Source of the DNA: Clostridium_AM sp900759715 | GTDB lineage: Bacteria; Bacillota; Clostridia; Clostridiales; Clostridiaceae | DNA length: 64,000 nucleotides | Assembly: GCA_900759715.1 (NCBI GenBank) | Contig: CAAEXF010000109.1 | Span: 1-64,000, forward strand | Direction: 5' to 3' | Shown: positions 1 through 7,424 of the stretch, one piece after another | Numbering within the stretch: the first letter of the stretch is position 1 | Layout: every line of letters starts with the position of its first letter | Translations under genes and position numbers: made by a program | The notes under the pieces: generated by a model | Database searches by the model: none | What the model was told of the DNA's origin: nothing | What the model saw: only the letters and a program-made list of their open reading frames with translations

Positions 1-65
1 GATTTGGTACGAATCGCTTTCACAGAGTGCGTTGGGGTGTTAGTGGCGATAGACATCGGATAAAT
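1..65 (+). repeat. Truncated copy of a dispersed structured repeat
   Basis: The complement of roughly 33-63 matches 42316-42346 with about one difference in 30 bases (core ATCCGATGTCTA followed by CGCCACTAACACCCC). Left of that core the two copies diverge, and the window edge cuts this one. On the + strand it reads as a variable hairpin region followed by GGGGTGTTAGTGGCG and a conserved ATCGGATAA end. That layout resembles the right end of IS200/IS605-type (TnpB) elements, but this assignment is inference; no transposase gene is present here. Confidence 0.5.
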
Positions 66-77
66 AATTAATTATCT

Positions 78-662
78 CTAGTAGTCAATTTTATCCCAGT
101 TACTTAAATTAATATTCGATTTCTCAAGCATTTCCGTAAATGTATCAGCAACATAATATATAAAATCTGGATCATGTATATAAGAAATTATTTGTCCTTC
201 TTTTCCTTTATCTGTTGGATCATAATCAAGTAGCAAATTTAAACTTCCACCTGCTAAAGCTGCAAATGGTATCCAGTTCCTATTTTTTAAATATGGTTTA
301 ATACGGCAATCTACTTCAGATATTTCTTCCTCATCATAATAATCACTCATCAACTCATCTTCATCATAAAAACTGTCTTTTTCTTCTATTATTTCTTCAA
401 TAGAAAACAAATAAAATGGTTCTATATGTTCACCCTCACAGTTTGGATATAGTATATGAAAGTGATACCCACTTCCATTTTTATATTTATAAAATTCTCG
501 AAAGTCTTTTGGTAACTTGATATTATATCTTTTTTCAAGTGCATTTAACTCTTCTTCAGAAGCTCCATTAATTTTTTGGTATTTTTCATATTCCTCTATT
601 CTTTCCTCTGATACTTTTTCGCTCAAAAGTTTCTCTAAAATATCCATTTGTTTTTCTATCAT
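78..662 (-). CDS. SMI1/KNR4 (SUKH) family protein
   Basis: Cytosolic, acidic protein of 194 residues. A SUKH-type core begins near residue 33 (GASEEELNALE, then KLPKDFREFY) and continues through PFYLFSIEEI and the hydrophobic IPFAALAGGS segment, the usual order in the SMI1/KNR4 family. Some family members are immunity proteins against contact-dependent or polymorphic toxins; no toxin gene is visible beside it. I chose ATG at 662 because AGGAG sits 10 bases upstream; a GTG at 671 in the same frame lies only one base after that site. It is the leftmost gene, next to a truncated repeat element, so its downstream context is unknown. The family call is fairly firm; an immunity role is only a possibility. 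Confidence 0.75.
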   Translation of the reverse strand: MIEKQMDILEKLLSEKVSEERIEEYEKYQKINGASEEELNALEKRYNIKLPKDFREFYKYKNGSGYHFHILYPNCEGEHIEPFYLFSIEEIIEEKDSFYDEDELMSDYYDEEEISEVDCRIKPYLKNRNWIPFAALAGGSLNLLLDYDPTDKGKEGQIISYIHDPDFIYYVADTFTEMLEKSNINLSNWDKIDY

Positions 663-1033
663 TATAAACACTCTCCTGTATAATTAGCCTCATTCTTTCC
701 ATAACCTTACTAAAATAAAGTCTTAATTGACCTTTCTCAAAGAAGACTATCTTCAAGTGCTTTTTCTAACATTATATTAAAGTCTCTATATATTTCTATT
801 TGTGTGCCTTAAGGCTTATCATTTCATGATACTTTGCTAACGCATCTACTAGTCATTTTATATTCTATTGTAACATATTAAGGAAATAAAGTGGTAAGAT
901 AATGGCACACACATTAAAAGATAGATGATGTTGAATATAAGAAAGTCGATAGATTGTCTAAAATATATATCTTATTGCTTAGATATGATATATATTGTAA
1001 ATTAATCCTCTTTTAAACCTCAATTTTATACAT
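663..1033. other. Intergenic region, no gene seen
   Basis: AT-rich spacer between the SMI1/KNR4 gene and the Spo0E-like gene, both leftward. I see a weak AT-rich dyad around 962-1000 but no open frame with a ribosome binding site and no recognisable riboswitch. The promoter of the SMI1/KNR4 gene probably lies here; I cannot place it confidently. Confidence 0.4.
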
Positions 1034-1061
1034 AAAAAAAGAAGCTTATTTCTAAACTTCT
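1034..1061 (-). terminator. Rho-independent terminator of the Spo0E-like gene
   Basis: On the minus strand an 8-bp stem (AGAAGTTT with AAGCTTCT, one G-U pair) and a 6-base loop are followed by a run of seven T. The stem overlaps the TAG stop codon of the Spo0E-like gene. Confidence 0.7.
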
Positions 1062-1228
1062 GTTTTATCTTGTCTTATTACCTCACTATATGTATTTAGT
1101 ACTGAATCTAGCATTTTACTAGCTGCAACTACTTCTGGGTTTAATAAGTCTCCTTTTTCATTAATAACTTCATATAGGTGCTCTCTAACTTCATTTATTA
1201 GTTCTTCTAATTGGTTTAACTTGTTTAT
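1052..1228 (-). CDS. Spo0E-like sporulation phosphatase, AUA start suspected
   Basis: Small helical-hairpin protein of about 58 residues. Spo0E-family aspartyl phosphatases dephosphorylate Spo0A~P and restrain sporulation; the family signature SQxLD appears here as SKMLD, after an N-terminal helix LNQLEELINEVR. The frame is open back to 1336, but the extra N-terminal residues look like translated spacer and no binding site precedes the GTG at 1336. A very strong GGGAGGAG (1242-1235) lies 6 bases before an ATA codon at 1228, exactly where a Spo0E protein should begin, and no ATG, GTG or TTG lies near it. Either the gene uses AUA or the start codon has been mutated. A terminator overlaps the stop, so it is monocistronic. 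Confidence 0.7.
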   Translation of the reverse strand: MNKLNQLEELINEVREHLYEVINEKGDLLNPEVVAASKMLDSVLNTYSEVIRQDKTEV

Positions 1229-1706
1229 TTTAATCTCCTCCCTAAATGGAATATAATTTAAAATTTTAAATATATCAATATTAAAATAGAGGTAATTAAA
1301 GTGCTCAATTTTTAGTATTTTAAAATAAATAAGCACTTAGATTTCTCTAAGCACTTATTTTCTATATAATAAGGGGGACTCATTATATAGTAAAATTATT
1401 ATTTTTTCCTCTAAGTTTTTATCACTTAGGGTAATTATTATTATAAATACTGGTTGTTACAACCTTGTGTCATTATTGTTAAATAATCATATACATTTTT
1501 AACAACTTGTAAAATAATAAGCACTAGTTTTTACTCCAGTGCTTGGTCAGTGGGAAATTTTCATCATACTTTTTATACAATAATTCCTTTTTCATATCCA
1601 TCTTAATCACTTCCCAAATTTTATTCATAAGGTAATTTAATTATTGAAATGAAAAGTATAGACAATGGTCTTGGATAATTTAATGATGAGGTATTTAAAA
1701 ATAAAT
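1229..1706. other. Intergenic region with hairpins
   Basis: Spacer between the Spo0E-like gene and the AEC transporter. It holds a repeated AAGCACTTA motif (around 1334-1343 and 1355-1364) and a minus-strand hairpin at 1519-1544 (AAGCACT paired with AGTGCTT) followed by a T-rich stretch, a plausible weak terminator. A 34-codon minus-strand frame (1524-1628) has no convincing start signal. Confidence 0.35.
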
Positions 1707-2633
1707 CTACCTTAAAATCATCGCAAAAATTGGAATTGTAGCAACGGATACTACAGTTGAAAGCAAAACTCCTTTTGTAGCAAAACCTACATCAGCATTG
1801 TACTGTTGTGAAAAAATTGTTGTACATGCGGCCACTGGCATTGCAAAACTTATAATTAGTACCTTTGCTAGAAGGGACGTATCATCAAAAATAAATCGCA
1901 TAATCAGTAAGGCTATGATTGGTATTATCAACAACTTTACAAAGGACATGACATATATGGACCCGTTTCCTAGAAGCTCTTTAAACCTCAATTCTCCTAT
2001 CTGAATTCCAATGACAAACATTGTAAGAGGCGTTGTTGCTGCTCCGATAATATTTACGGAATGTCCCAAGAATCCAGGTAATTGAAAATTGCATAGAAAC
2101 ATTACATATCCAATTATAACGCCGATCATTCCTGGGGTTAAAAATTCTTTAAAACTTATTTTTGTTTTAATCCCTGCTGAAAGTTGAATAAGCATAATAC
2201 CTACAGTAAACAACATAATATCATTTACCATCTCTATAATAGAGGCATAGAACACTGCCTCTTTTCCATACAATGCATTAATTACAGGAATCCCCATAAA
2301 CCCAGTATTGGCGAATACCAACATAAATGCAAAGATACCTCCTTGTTCCTGCTTAATTTTCAGCATTTTTACAAGAAGAAAACCTACTATAAAAGCAATT
2401 GCAAAAACCAGCAAAACAACCACAAATATGTACTGACTTCTCTTAAATATTTCCTGAGAAAACTTTACCTGCATTGCATCAATAACTAGGCAAGGCCAAG
2501 TCAAATTTACTACTACCGTAGAAATACCCTTTGATTGATTAGTATCAATTAATCCTTTTTTTCGAAAAATGATTCCAGGAATTATCATAATAAAAATCAT
2601 GCATAAAGAATTAATAATCTCCATGATTGCCAT
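1707..2633 (-). CDS. AEC family transporter (auxin efflux carrier/malate permease type)
   Basis: Integral membrane protein of 308 residues with about ten hydrophobic segments in two halves. The first half holds VVVNLTWPCLVIDAM, the second the conserved TPLTMFVIGIQIGEL stretch and a C-terminal AMPVAACTTIFSQQYN region. Known AEC members include bacterial malate, malonate and 2-hydroxycarboxylate permeases, but the substrate cannot be read from sequence. ATG at 2633 is preceded by GGGGGAAAG at normal spacing. The gene stands alone; the remnant of a PhzF gene lies upstream on the same strand. No nearby decarboxylase or malic enzyme gene hints at the substrate. Confidence 0.85.
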   Translation of the reverse strand: MAIMEIINSLCMIFIMIIPGIIFRKKGLIDTNQSKGISTVVVNLTWPCLVIDAMQVKFSQEIFKRSQYIFVVVLLVFAIAFIVGFLLVKMLKIKQEQGGIFAFMLVFANTGFMGIPVINALYGKEAVFYASIIEMVNDIMLFTVGIMLIQLSAGIKTKISFKEFLTPGMIGVIIGYVMFLCNFQLPGFLGHSVNIIGAATTPLTMFVIGIQIGELRFKELLGNGSIYVMSFVKLLIIPIIALLIMRFIFDDTSLLAKVLIISFAMPVAACTTIFSQQYNADVGFATKGVLLSTVVSVATIPIFAMILR

Positions 2634-2796
2634 ATTGCTTTCCCCCTATTTTCTATATTATAGCTTTACTTTTATCTATACAAAAAGCATCGTCTACAAA
2701 AATGTACGGTGTTTCTTGTCATCTTATAGCTTTAATTGCTTTTTTATACATTATATAATTCACCTTTTAGTACAATTACCGCTTGTTCAATTAGTT

Positions 2797-2946
2797 CTAC
2801 TCTGTTTCTGATAAACTCATCTCTTTAGCAATTAACTGCATATATTTATCTTCAATTGCCTCTTCTAAAACACATACTGCCGCTGGATTACCTTTAAAAC
2901 ATTCATTTGTAAATGCATCTAATTAATATATTTGTACTGCTTTCAT
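2797..2946 (-). pseudogene. PhzF-family remnant, N-terminal fragment with an early stop
   Basis: Reading left from ATG 2946, the translation begins MKAVQIY, hits a TAA, and continues in the same frame as LDAFTNECFKGNPAAVCVL and later LIAKEMSLSETE before a TAG at 2799-2797. This is the N-terminal quarter of a PhzF isomerase-like protein (DAFTN, GNPAAV and SET are family landmarks; compare NAFAKT, GNPAGV and FSET in the intact gene at 15268-16137). The rest is deleted. In another frame the DNA goes on as VELIEQAVIVLKGELYNV then stop, probably the tail of a different lost gene. A good GGAGG site overlaps the stop of the upstream methyltransferase, so the two were once an operon. Confidence 0.75.
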
Positions 2947-2948
2947 TA

Positions 2949-3605
2949 TTATTTTCCTCCTAAAACAAAGTAATGCCATGAAACATAATCATGCCCTTCT
3001 AAAACAACATCTTGAACTTGTCTTACTGTTATTAATTTTAAATCGGAAAGTAGTTCTTTTATTAATACATCATCAACATAAAAATGAGGAATATTATTTT
3101 CAGCACCATCCTCAACCTTTATTACAGTGTTATCATCAAGTTTTGGATAACCGGAATCTTTAAAGCTGCATGAGTTTTTAGAACAAAATGTAATATAAAA
3201 TTCGCCGCCAGCTTTCAGCACCCTTTTTATCTCTGTCAAAATTCTAATAATACCTTTGCTATCAGTGTGGGATATAACATGGTATGCTAATATACAGTCA
3301 AATGAGTTATCCTTAAAATCCAAATTCATCATATCGCAAACATTAACGTTAATATTTAAATTTTCTTCCTCAGCCCATTTACTCAAACCAGCTGCTGCTA
3401 CTTCAGAAAGATCAACAGAACTTACATTAAATCCAGCCTTTGCAAATTGAATTGAATGTCTTCCCCTGCCACATCCTAAGTCTAAAAATTCATATAAACC
3501 TTTTTCTATCCAACGATTTATTAGATAATACGACTCTTCACATGGAGTAAACCATATTTTATCTGTATTCTTATCCCAATCCCACGCCTTTGAAATTTTT
3601 TTCAT
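2949..3605 (-). CDS. Class I SAM-dependent methyltransferase
   Basis: Soluble 218-residue enzyme with a Rossmann-type SAM-binding fold. Motif I is LDLGCGRGRHS near residue 41, the acidic loop ending strand 2 is VSSVDLS, motif III is DCILAYHVISH, and GGEFYITFCSK is the post-motif strand. This is the Methyltransf_11/25 arrangement, in which the acceptor is often a small molecule or tRNA; the acceptor here is unknown. ATG at 3605 follows GGAGATG. The stop codon is immediately followed by the binding site of the broken PhzF gene, so this was the first gene of a small operon. Confidence 0.8.
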   Translation of the reverse strand: MKKISKAWDWDKNTDKIWFTPCEESYYLINRWIEKGLYEFLDLGCGRGRHSIQFAKAGFNVSSVDLSEVAAAGLSKWAEEENLNINVNVCDMMNLDFKDNSFDCILAYHVISHTDSKGIIRILTEIKRVLKAGGEFYITFCSKNSCSFKDSGYPKLDDNTVIKVEDGAENNIPHFYVDDVLIKELLSDLKLITVRQVQDVVLEGHDYVSWHYFVLGGK

Positions 3606-3648
3606 TATTTCATCTCCAATCTAAGAGTTTATAAATCTAATTCTGATA

Positions 3649-4215
3649 TTAACCTGTTCTTAAAACTCTCTGGGCACTCTCATATTTTTCTTTAATTATT
3701 TCTTTTGCTTCATAGCTTAATTTATTCCAACTTCTCTCTATCTTCTTTCTAACCCACTCTTTACCATCATCTATACTCATTTGATGATTACAGTAGGCTA
3801 GGTAAAGTAATGATGGTATTTGATCTATATGTGCCATTGCATCTGCATCAGAAACACAAATTGCCTCTTTGGATGTCTTTTCTATTTTCACACTTCCTCT
3901 ATGTGAAATAATACAGTCTTTCACTTTTTCTATTTTCTCTTCACAATAACTTAATTCTCTAAGGATTTTTTCAGCTTCTATTGAACCATGTATATGATGT
4001 TGTTCTTGTAAATTCTTATCCTTTATACCTGCATAATCATGTAATAATGCTGCTATTTCCACCACTTCGACATCTGCTCCTATTTTTTCTGCCAACATCT
4101 TTGAATACTTTACAACACTTAAAATATGATGTGTCCATATGCCATATCCAAAAATATTATTTTCACTCTTACACTTTTCTTCAACTTCTTTTTCAATTAC
4201 TTTAATAATGTCCAT
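3649..4215 (-). CDS. HD-domain phosphohydrolase
   Basis: 188-residue soluble protein of the HD superfamily of metal-dependent phosphohydrolases. An upstream His lies at WTHHILSVV (about residue 30), the HD pair is ALLHDYAG (H59-D60), further metal or structural His are in HHIHGS and ISHRGS, and the late Asp is in VSDADAMAH. It has no attached synthetase, GAF or receiver domain, so it is a stand-alone HD enzyme probably acting on a nucleotide or small phosphate ester. ATG at 4215 is preceded by AAGGAG. It lies 43 bases upstream of the methyltransferase on the same strand and may be cotranscribed with it. Confidence 0.75.
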   Translation of the reverse strand: MDIIKVIEKEVEEKCKSENNIFGYGIWTHHILSVVKYSKMLAEKIGADVEVVEIAALLHDYAGIKDKNLQEQHHIHGSIEAEKILRELSYCEEKIEKVKDCIISHRGSVKIEKTSKEAICVSDADAMAHIDQIPSLLYLAYCNHQMSIDDGKEWVRKKIERSWNKLSYEAKEIIKEKYESAQRVLRTG

Positions 4216-4348
4216 TATATATCTCCTTGCATTAAAACTATGTATTGTTATTTAATATAAAAAAAATTTCAAAGACCTACTTTAAAATTTCAATGTCTCA
4301 TAACTTCATCTGCCGCCAATGTTTCCTAATTGAATGTAACAAATATGA

Positions 4349-5011
4349 TTACCACTTAAATACTAACGGTAAATCAGGTCTAAAATCCCTCGATTGATTT
4401 AATGTTCCATTATCAAACTCTAACTCAATAAGATGTTCTTTGCTCTTTTCAATTGAGAGGTTATGAAGTTGATTTACAATACAAGCAGAGTCCGATAAAT
4501 CAATATCTTGATTTACATATATTTTCACAGATGTTACTTCTTTCAGAGGTACTTTATGTTCCATTGGTTCTCTTTTATCAATAGAAATCTTATCCTGCCT
4601 AGTAGTAAAAGATAGATAAAAATACATTGGCTCACTTAGTGGCGTATTATCAGCTACTTGGATTTTAAGAAAATCCGGCAAATAAATTGGATGATAATCC
4701 CATGATAAAAATGGCGCTATCTCATCTTTTTCCGTTGTAGGTCTAAATCCAATTCCAAATGGAGAAATCGCATTTTTATCTAATAGGTATCGCTCAAATA
4801 ATCTCATTGGCTTAGTGAGTTCACTCTGTACCTCTTCTATATTTTCTACCCATAAAAGTTCTAACATTAAGTTATGAAAATAAAATCTCCTATTTGCTGT
4901 CCCTTGTCCAGGGTGGATATTTGAAGAACCTTCTTCAATCCCAAATTCTACCAATAAATTGCCTGCTGGTGCTTTAGTTTCTGTGCATATATAAATATGG
5001 TCAATTTCCAT
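4349..5011 (-). CDS. VOC-superfamily (glyoxalase-like) protein
   Basis: 220-residue soluble protein. The N-terminus MEIDHIYICTETKAP, followed by a short GxxNRRFYFHNLMLELLWV strand with a Glu (ELLWVEN), is the pattern of a vicinal-oxygen-chelate half domain. The rest (FLSWDYHPIYLPDFL and beyond) looks like a second, divergent module. Enzymatic role unknown; related proteins are annotated only as VOC family or glyoxalase-like domain. ATG at 5011 follows AAGGAGA. Neighbours are an HD protein downstream and an alpha/beta hydrolase upstream, on the same strand but with spacers over 100 bases. Confidence 0.6.
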   Translation of the reverse strand: MEIDHIYICTETKAPAGNLLVEFGIEEGSSNIHPGQGTANRRFYFHNLMLELLWVENIEEVQSELTKPMRLFERYLLDKNAISPFGIGFRPTTEKDEIAPFLSWDYHPIYLPDFLKIQVADNTPLSEPMYFYLSFTTRQDKISIDKREPMEHKVPLKEVTSVKIYVNQDIDLSDSACIVNQLHNLSIEKSKEHLIELEFDNGTLNQSRDFRPDLPLVFKW

Positions 5012-5146
5012 ATGATCTTCTCCTTATTAATAAATTAATTATAAAAAATATAAACACTTTTTACTTCACAAGAATGTGCTTTGGCTTCTTCGACGGCTTG
5101 ACCCTTTGTTGCCAAATCAGACTTGAGTGCTTTATTAGAAGACATT

Positions 5147-5908
5147 TTATTCTCTATCCTTATCTAGAAATTGCAAAATCATTTCATTCAATAATTCAGG
5201 CTTTTCACCAATTAAATGTGGTCCATGTCCACAACCTTCAATAACTCTCATTTTAGAATGGATCACTCCTTCACAGAGTTTTAGAAGGTGCTCCTCTTTT
5301 ATTGAATTATCCTTTTCCCCGGAAATAAACATACTTGGTGCCTCAATTTTTCTAAGCTCTTTAATGGTAAGATTAGGGTATGTCCTCCAATTATTGATAC
5401 TTGTCTTTACCATTGATCTCCAATCACCCAAATGTGCTTCATAATGATTCTGCTTAAGTAATTCAATATAGTTTTTATCTTCTTCATTTAGTAGAATATG
5501 ATGCTCACAGTTATCAGCATTACTTTTTATACCATCTGTTACGCAACTTGCTGTTCCTATAGTAGTAAGAGACTTAATTCTCTTGGGGTATTTAATTGCA
5601 ATGTATAAGGCAACCCCTCCACCCATACTAAATCCTATTAAATTAACTTTATTGATATTTAATCTATCAATAAACTCCATTATTTCATCAGCTAGCTGTG
5701 GTATTGTCCAATCTAAATTGTTGCTTTTAGTTCTACCATGCCCCCTTAAATCTGGAAAAATGCAGCGATATCTTGATTGTAATGCTGCCGATTGAGCTGA
5801 AAATGCTATGATACCTCTTGAAAAAGCATTATGTAAAAATATAATTGGTTCTCCTACGCCAATCTCCTCATAATAAAGATTGGCATTTGATATTTCAACA
5901 TATGGCAT
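5147..5908 (-). CDS. Alpha/beta hydrolase
   Basis: 253-residue cytosolic hydrolase. The oxyanion-hole segment is PIIFLHNAFSRG, the conserved strand-4 motif FPDLRGHGRT follows, and the nucleophile elbow GFSMGGG carries the catalytic Ser. The acid is probably in FISGEKDNS and the His in EGCGHGPHL, completing the triad. Sequence style is that of 3-oxoadipate enol-lactonase or esterase-like members; the substrate is unknown. I chose ATG at 5908 because AGGAGG lies just upstream. The frame continues to 5956, but those 16 codons precede the binding site. The gene diverges from the peptide gene at 6127. Confidence 0.85.
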   Translation of the reverse strand: MPYVEISNANLYYEEIGVGEPIIFLHNAFSRGIIAFSAQSAALQSRYRCIFPDLRGHGRTKSNNLDWTIPQLADEIMEFIDRLNINKVNLIGFSMGGGVALYIAIKYPKRIKSLTTIGTASCVTDGIKSNADNCEHHILLNEEDKNYIELLKQNHYEAHLGDWRSMVKTSINNWRTYPNLTIKELRKIEAPSMFISGEKDNSIKEEHLLKLCEGVIHSKMRVIEGCGHGPHLIGEKPELLNEMILQFLDKDRE

Positions 5909-6047
5909 CTTGTTATCCTCCTTTAAAATTATAGTTCTCGCCAAGGCAAACGGCAATATATCGTTAGTTGAAAAGATGTGCTTATCGCTACATTTTATAT
6001 TTGAAATGTAAAGTTATTTTTATATGATATTTTTTAAATTTACAAAG

Positions 6048-6066
6048 GAGAACTACTTGAGTTCTC
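6048..6066. promoter_or_regulatory. Perfect dyad, possible operator
   Basis: GAGAACT and AGTTCTC (7-bp perfect arms, 5-base spacer) lie in the divergent region between the alpha/beta hydrolase and the small peptide gene, about 27 bases upstream of a TATAAT box at 6093-6098. The position suits an operator; no T-run follows on either strand, so it does not look like a terminator. The binding protein is unknown. Confidence 0.35.
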
Positions 6067-6126
6067 TTCATAATATCTACATAACTTTGAATTATAATTA
6101 AAATATAACTTACAGGAGGTGTTGTA

Positions 6127-6222
6127 ATGATAGGTCAAACTTTAGCTCAGTGCATTCATGCATGTGGTATACATGGACAAGAATTAGCAAATTGTATTTT
6201 AATGATGTTAGGTATGAAATAG
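6127..6222 (+). CDS. Small Cys/His-containing peptide, 31 residues
   Basis: Short open frame with a near-perfect AGGAGGTG ribosome binding site 6 bases before ATG, a TATAAT box at 6093-6098 and a strong terminator at 6247, so it looks like a complete monocistronic gene. The peptide starts MIGQTLAQCIHACGIHG and ends CILMMLGMK: three Cys, two His and an amphipathic or hydrophobic C-terminal half. There is no classic signal peptide. I do not recognise the family. It could be a membrane-active small protein, a type I toxin-like peptide, a metal-binding peptide or a signalling precursor; nothing in the sequence decides between these. It shares a 17-base identical stretch with the small ORF at 25998. 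Confidence 0.6.
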   Translation: MIGQTLAQCIHACGIHGQELANCILMMLGMK

Positions 6223-6246
6223 AATTCTTTAAATTCCACCTTATAA

Positions 6247-6283
6247 AGGCTTGTGGTCTAAACTAATCATGAGTCTTTTTTTA
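6247..6283 (+). terminator. Rho-independent terminator of the 31-residue peptide gene
   Basis: A 10-bp stem with several G-U pairs (AGGCTTGTGG with TCATGAGTCT), a 10-base loop and a following run of T. It starts 25 bases after the peptide stop codon. Confidence 0.75.
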
Positions 6284-6329
6284 TTTGTTTAATATAAAAA
6301 ATCTACATTTTAATATAGAACATTAAACA

Positions 6330-6983
6330 TTAATTATCGCGTATCATTTTATACATTAATTCTGCAGGATCAAGAATAGGGATAGAAGCATACTTTTTTA
6401 ATTCATTATATAGATAAGGAAAGTGAGTACATCCAAGAATAACTACATCTACTTTTATAGAGTTATAAAATTCTATCAAATTTTTTAATGCAAATTTTTC
6501 AACTATTTTTTCAGCGGGCATACCTTTCTCTATATCCACAACTAAAGAAAGTACCCCTATTCCAATAACATTACACTCTGGATTTACACTTTGTACAATT
6601 TTTTCAATACCTGCCGAACTTTGATTATTAGCTGTAAGTACCCCTATATTTTTATAGTTAGAAGCAATTTTTTTATAAACCGTAAGTGGAGTAATTATTC
6701 TCATCCCTTCTTCTCTAGACCGTTTATCCATATCAACTGCTGCACTTAGAGAATTGCAATATATAATTATTGTATCAATACTTTTATATTTTATTTTTTT
6801 TATTACATCTCTAATTTCATTAGCAAGTTCAAGTGGAGATAATATTTGTAACTTGGACTGCTCTTCAGGACATGAAGATACTGGATATCCCAATGCATTA
6901 ATTCCTTTTGAAATTAGAAAATCCACTCCCATTTGAGTATCTACAGGAGTTCCTGCAATAACTCCAACCTTAATATTATTCAT
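6330..6983 (-). CDS. Aspartate/glutamate racemase family protein
   Basis: 217-residue PLP-independent racemase-fold protein. Both catalytic Cys neighbourhoods are present: IIYCNSLSAAVD for the first Cys and ILGCTHFPYL near the C-terminus for the second, as in the Asp/Glu/hydantoin racemase superfamily. The N-terminal KVGVIAGTPVDTQMG is the phosphate- or carboxylate-binding start. The substrate (aspartate, glutamate or another amino acid) cannot be assigned, and it is not beside murein genes. ATG at 6983 is preceded by GAGGGTGG; the GTG at 6992 overlaps that site. It lies downstream of the lactate operon but is separated from it by a terminator and a long repeat. Confidence 0.75.
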   Translation of the reverse strand: MNNIKVGVIAGTPVDTQMGVDFLISKGINALGYPVSSCPEEQSKLQILSPLELANEIRDVIKKIKYKSIDTIIIYCNSLSAAVDMDKRSREEGMRIITPLTVYKKIASNYKNIGVLTANNQSSAGIEKIVQSVNPECNVIGIGVLSLVVDIEKGMPAEKIVEKFALKNLIEFYNSIKVDVVILGCTHFPYLYNELKKYASIPILDPAELMYKMIRDN

Positions 6984-7144
6984 ATATACCACCCTCTTAT
7001 AAATTCGCTTAACCCATTAGCTGTGTTTCAAATAAATTTTGATTTAGAACTTTTATTAGTCATCATTTTTATTTTATAAATATTTATAGTCCAGTATAAC
7101 TTGTAAAATGATGAATTACATTTATCGGTTAACTGATTGGATAT

Positions 7145-7402
7145 CTGTGAATCACTGTCGTAAATATCAACTCTAGACTAAATTTTAGACTTTATAATTC
7201 TGTAAATTGTATAATACCATTTAACCAAATTATATATAATATACATTTATAATACATTAAACCCAATTATATCTATTCTGTAATATTTTTTAAAATCCTT
7301 TAAAATAAAACAATTAGCTGAGTGTTTTAGACATTACTTGAAACTAATATATTAAATATATAAATTCTAACTTTATATTTAAAAACGGTGCAGATTTTTT
7401 CT
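7145..7402. repeat. Intergenic repeat, halves A and B contiguous
   Basis: Two adjacent segments recur near phzF. Segment A (about 7145-7249) matches 16195-16299 at roughly 90 percent by eye, and segment B (about 7250-7402) matches 15054-15201 with a gap of about 15 bases. All copies have the same strand orientation. Here A and B touch; at 15-16 kb they flank the phzF gene. No open frame lies inside. The region is very AT-rich and its right end merges with the lactate operon terminator. Confidence 0.7.
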
Positions 7403-7411
7403 GCACCGTTT
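7383..7411 (-). terminator. Terminator of the lactate operon
   Basis: Perfect 12-bp stem (AAACGGTGCAGA with its complement) and a 5-base loop, followed on the minus strand by TTTTTAAAT. It lies 14 bases beyond the stop of the YkvI-like gene. Confidence 0.85.
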
Positions 7412-7424
7412 ATCTAAATTTATA

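Noticed and set aside
1524..1628. Minus-strand frame of 34 codons (starts MNKIWEVIKMD)
   Set aside because: No ribosome binding site at the first ATG, the stop lies inside a hairpin, and no recognisable family.
2184..2489. Plus-strand 101-codon frame opposite the AEC transporter
   Set aside because: Antisense to a clear membrane protein, no binding site, unusual composition: a shadow frame.
4300..4345. Possible fourth copy of the ATCCGATG repeat (CATCTGCCGCCAATG)
   Set aside because: Too few matching positions; no hairpin.
5035..5145. Minus-strand frame of 36 codons right after the alpha/beta hydrolase stop (starts MSSNKALKSDL)
   Set aside because: Only a poor binding site; composition could be a gene remnant. 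Not enough to call a gene.
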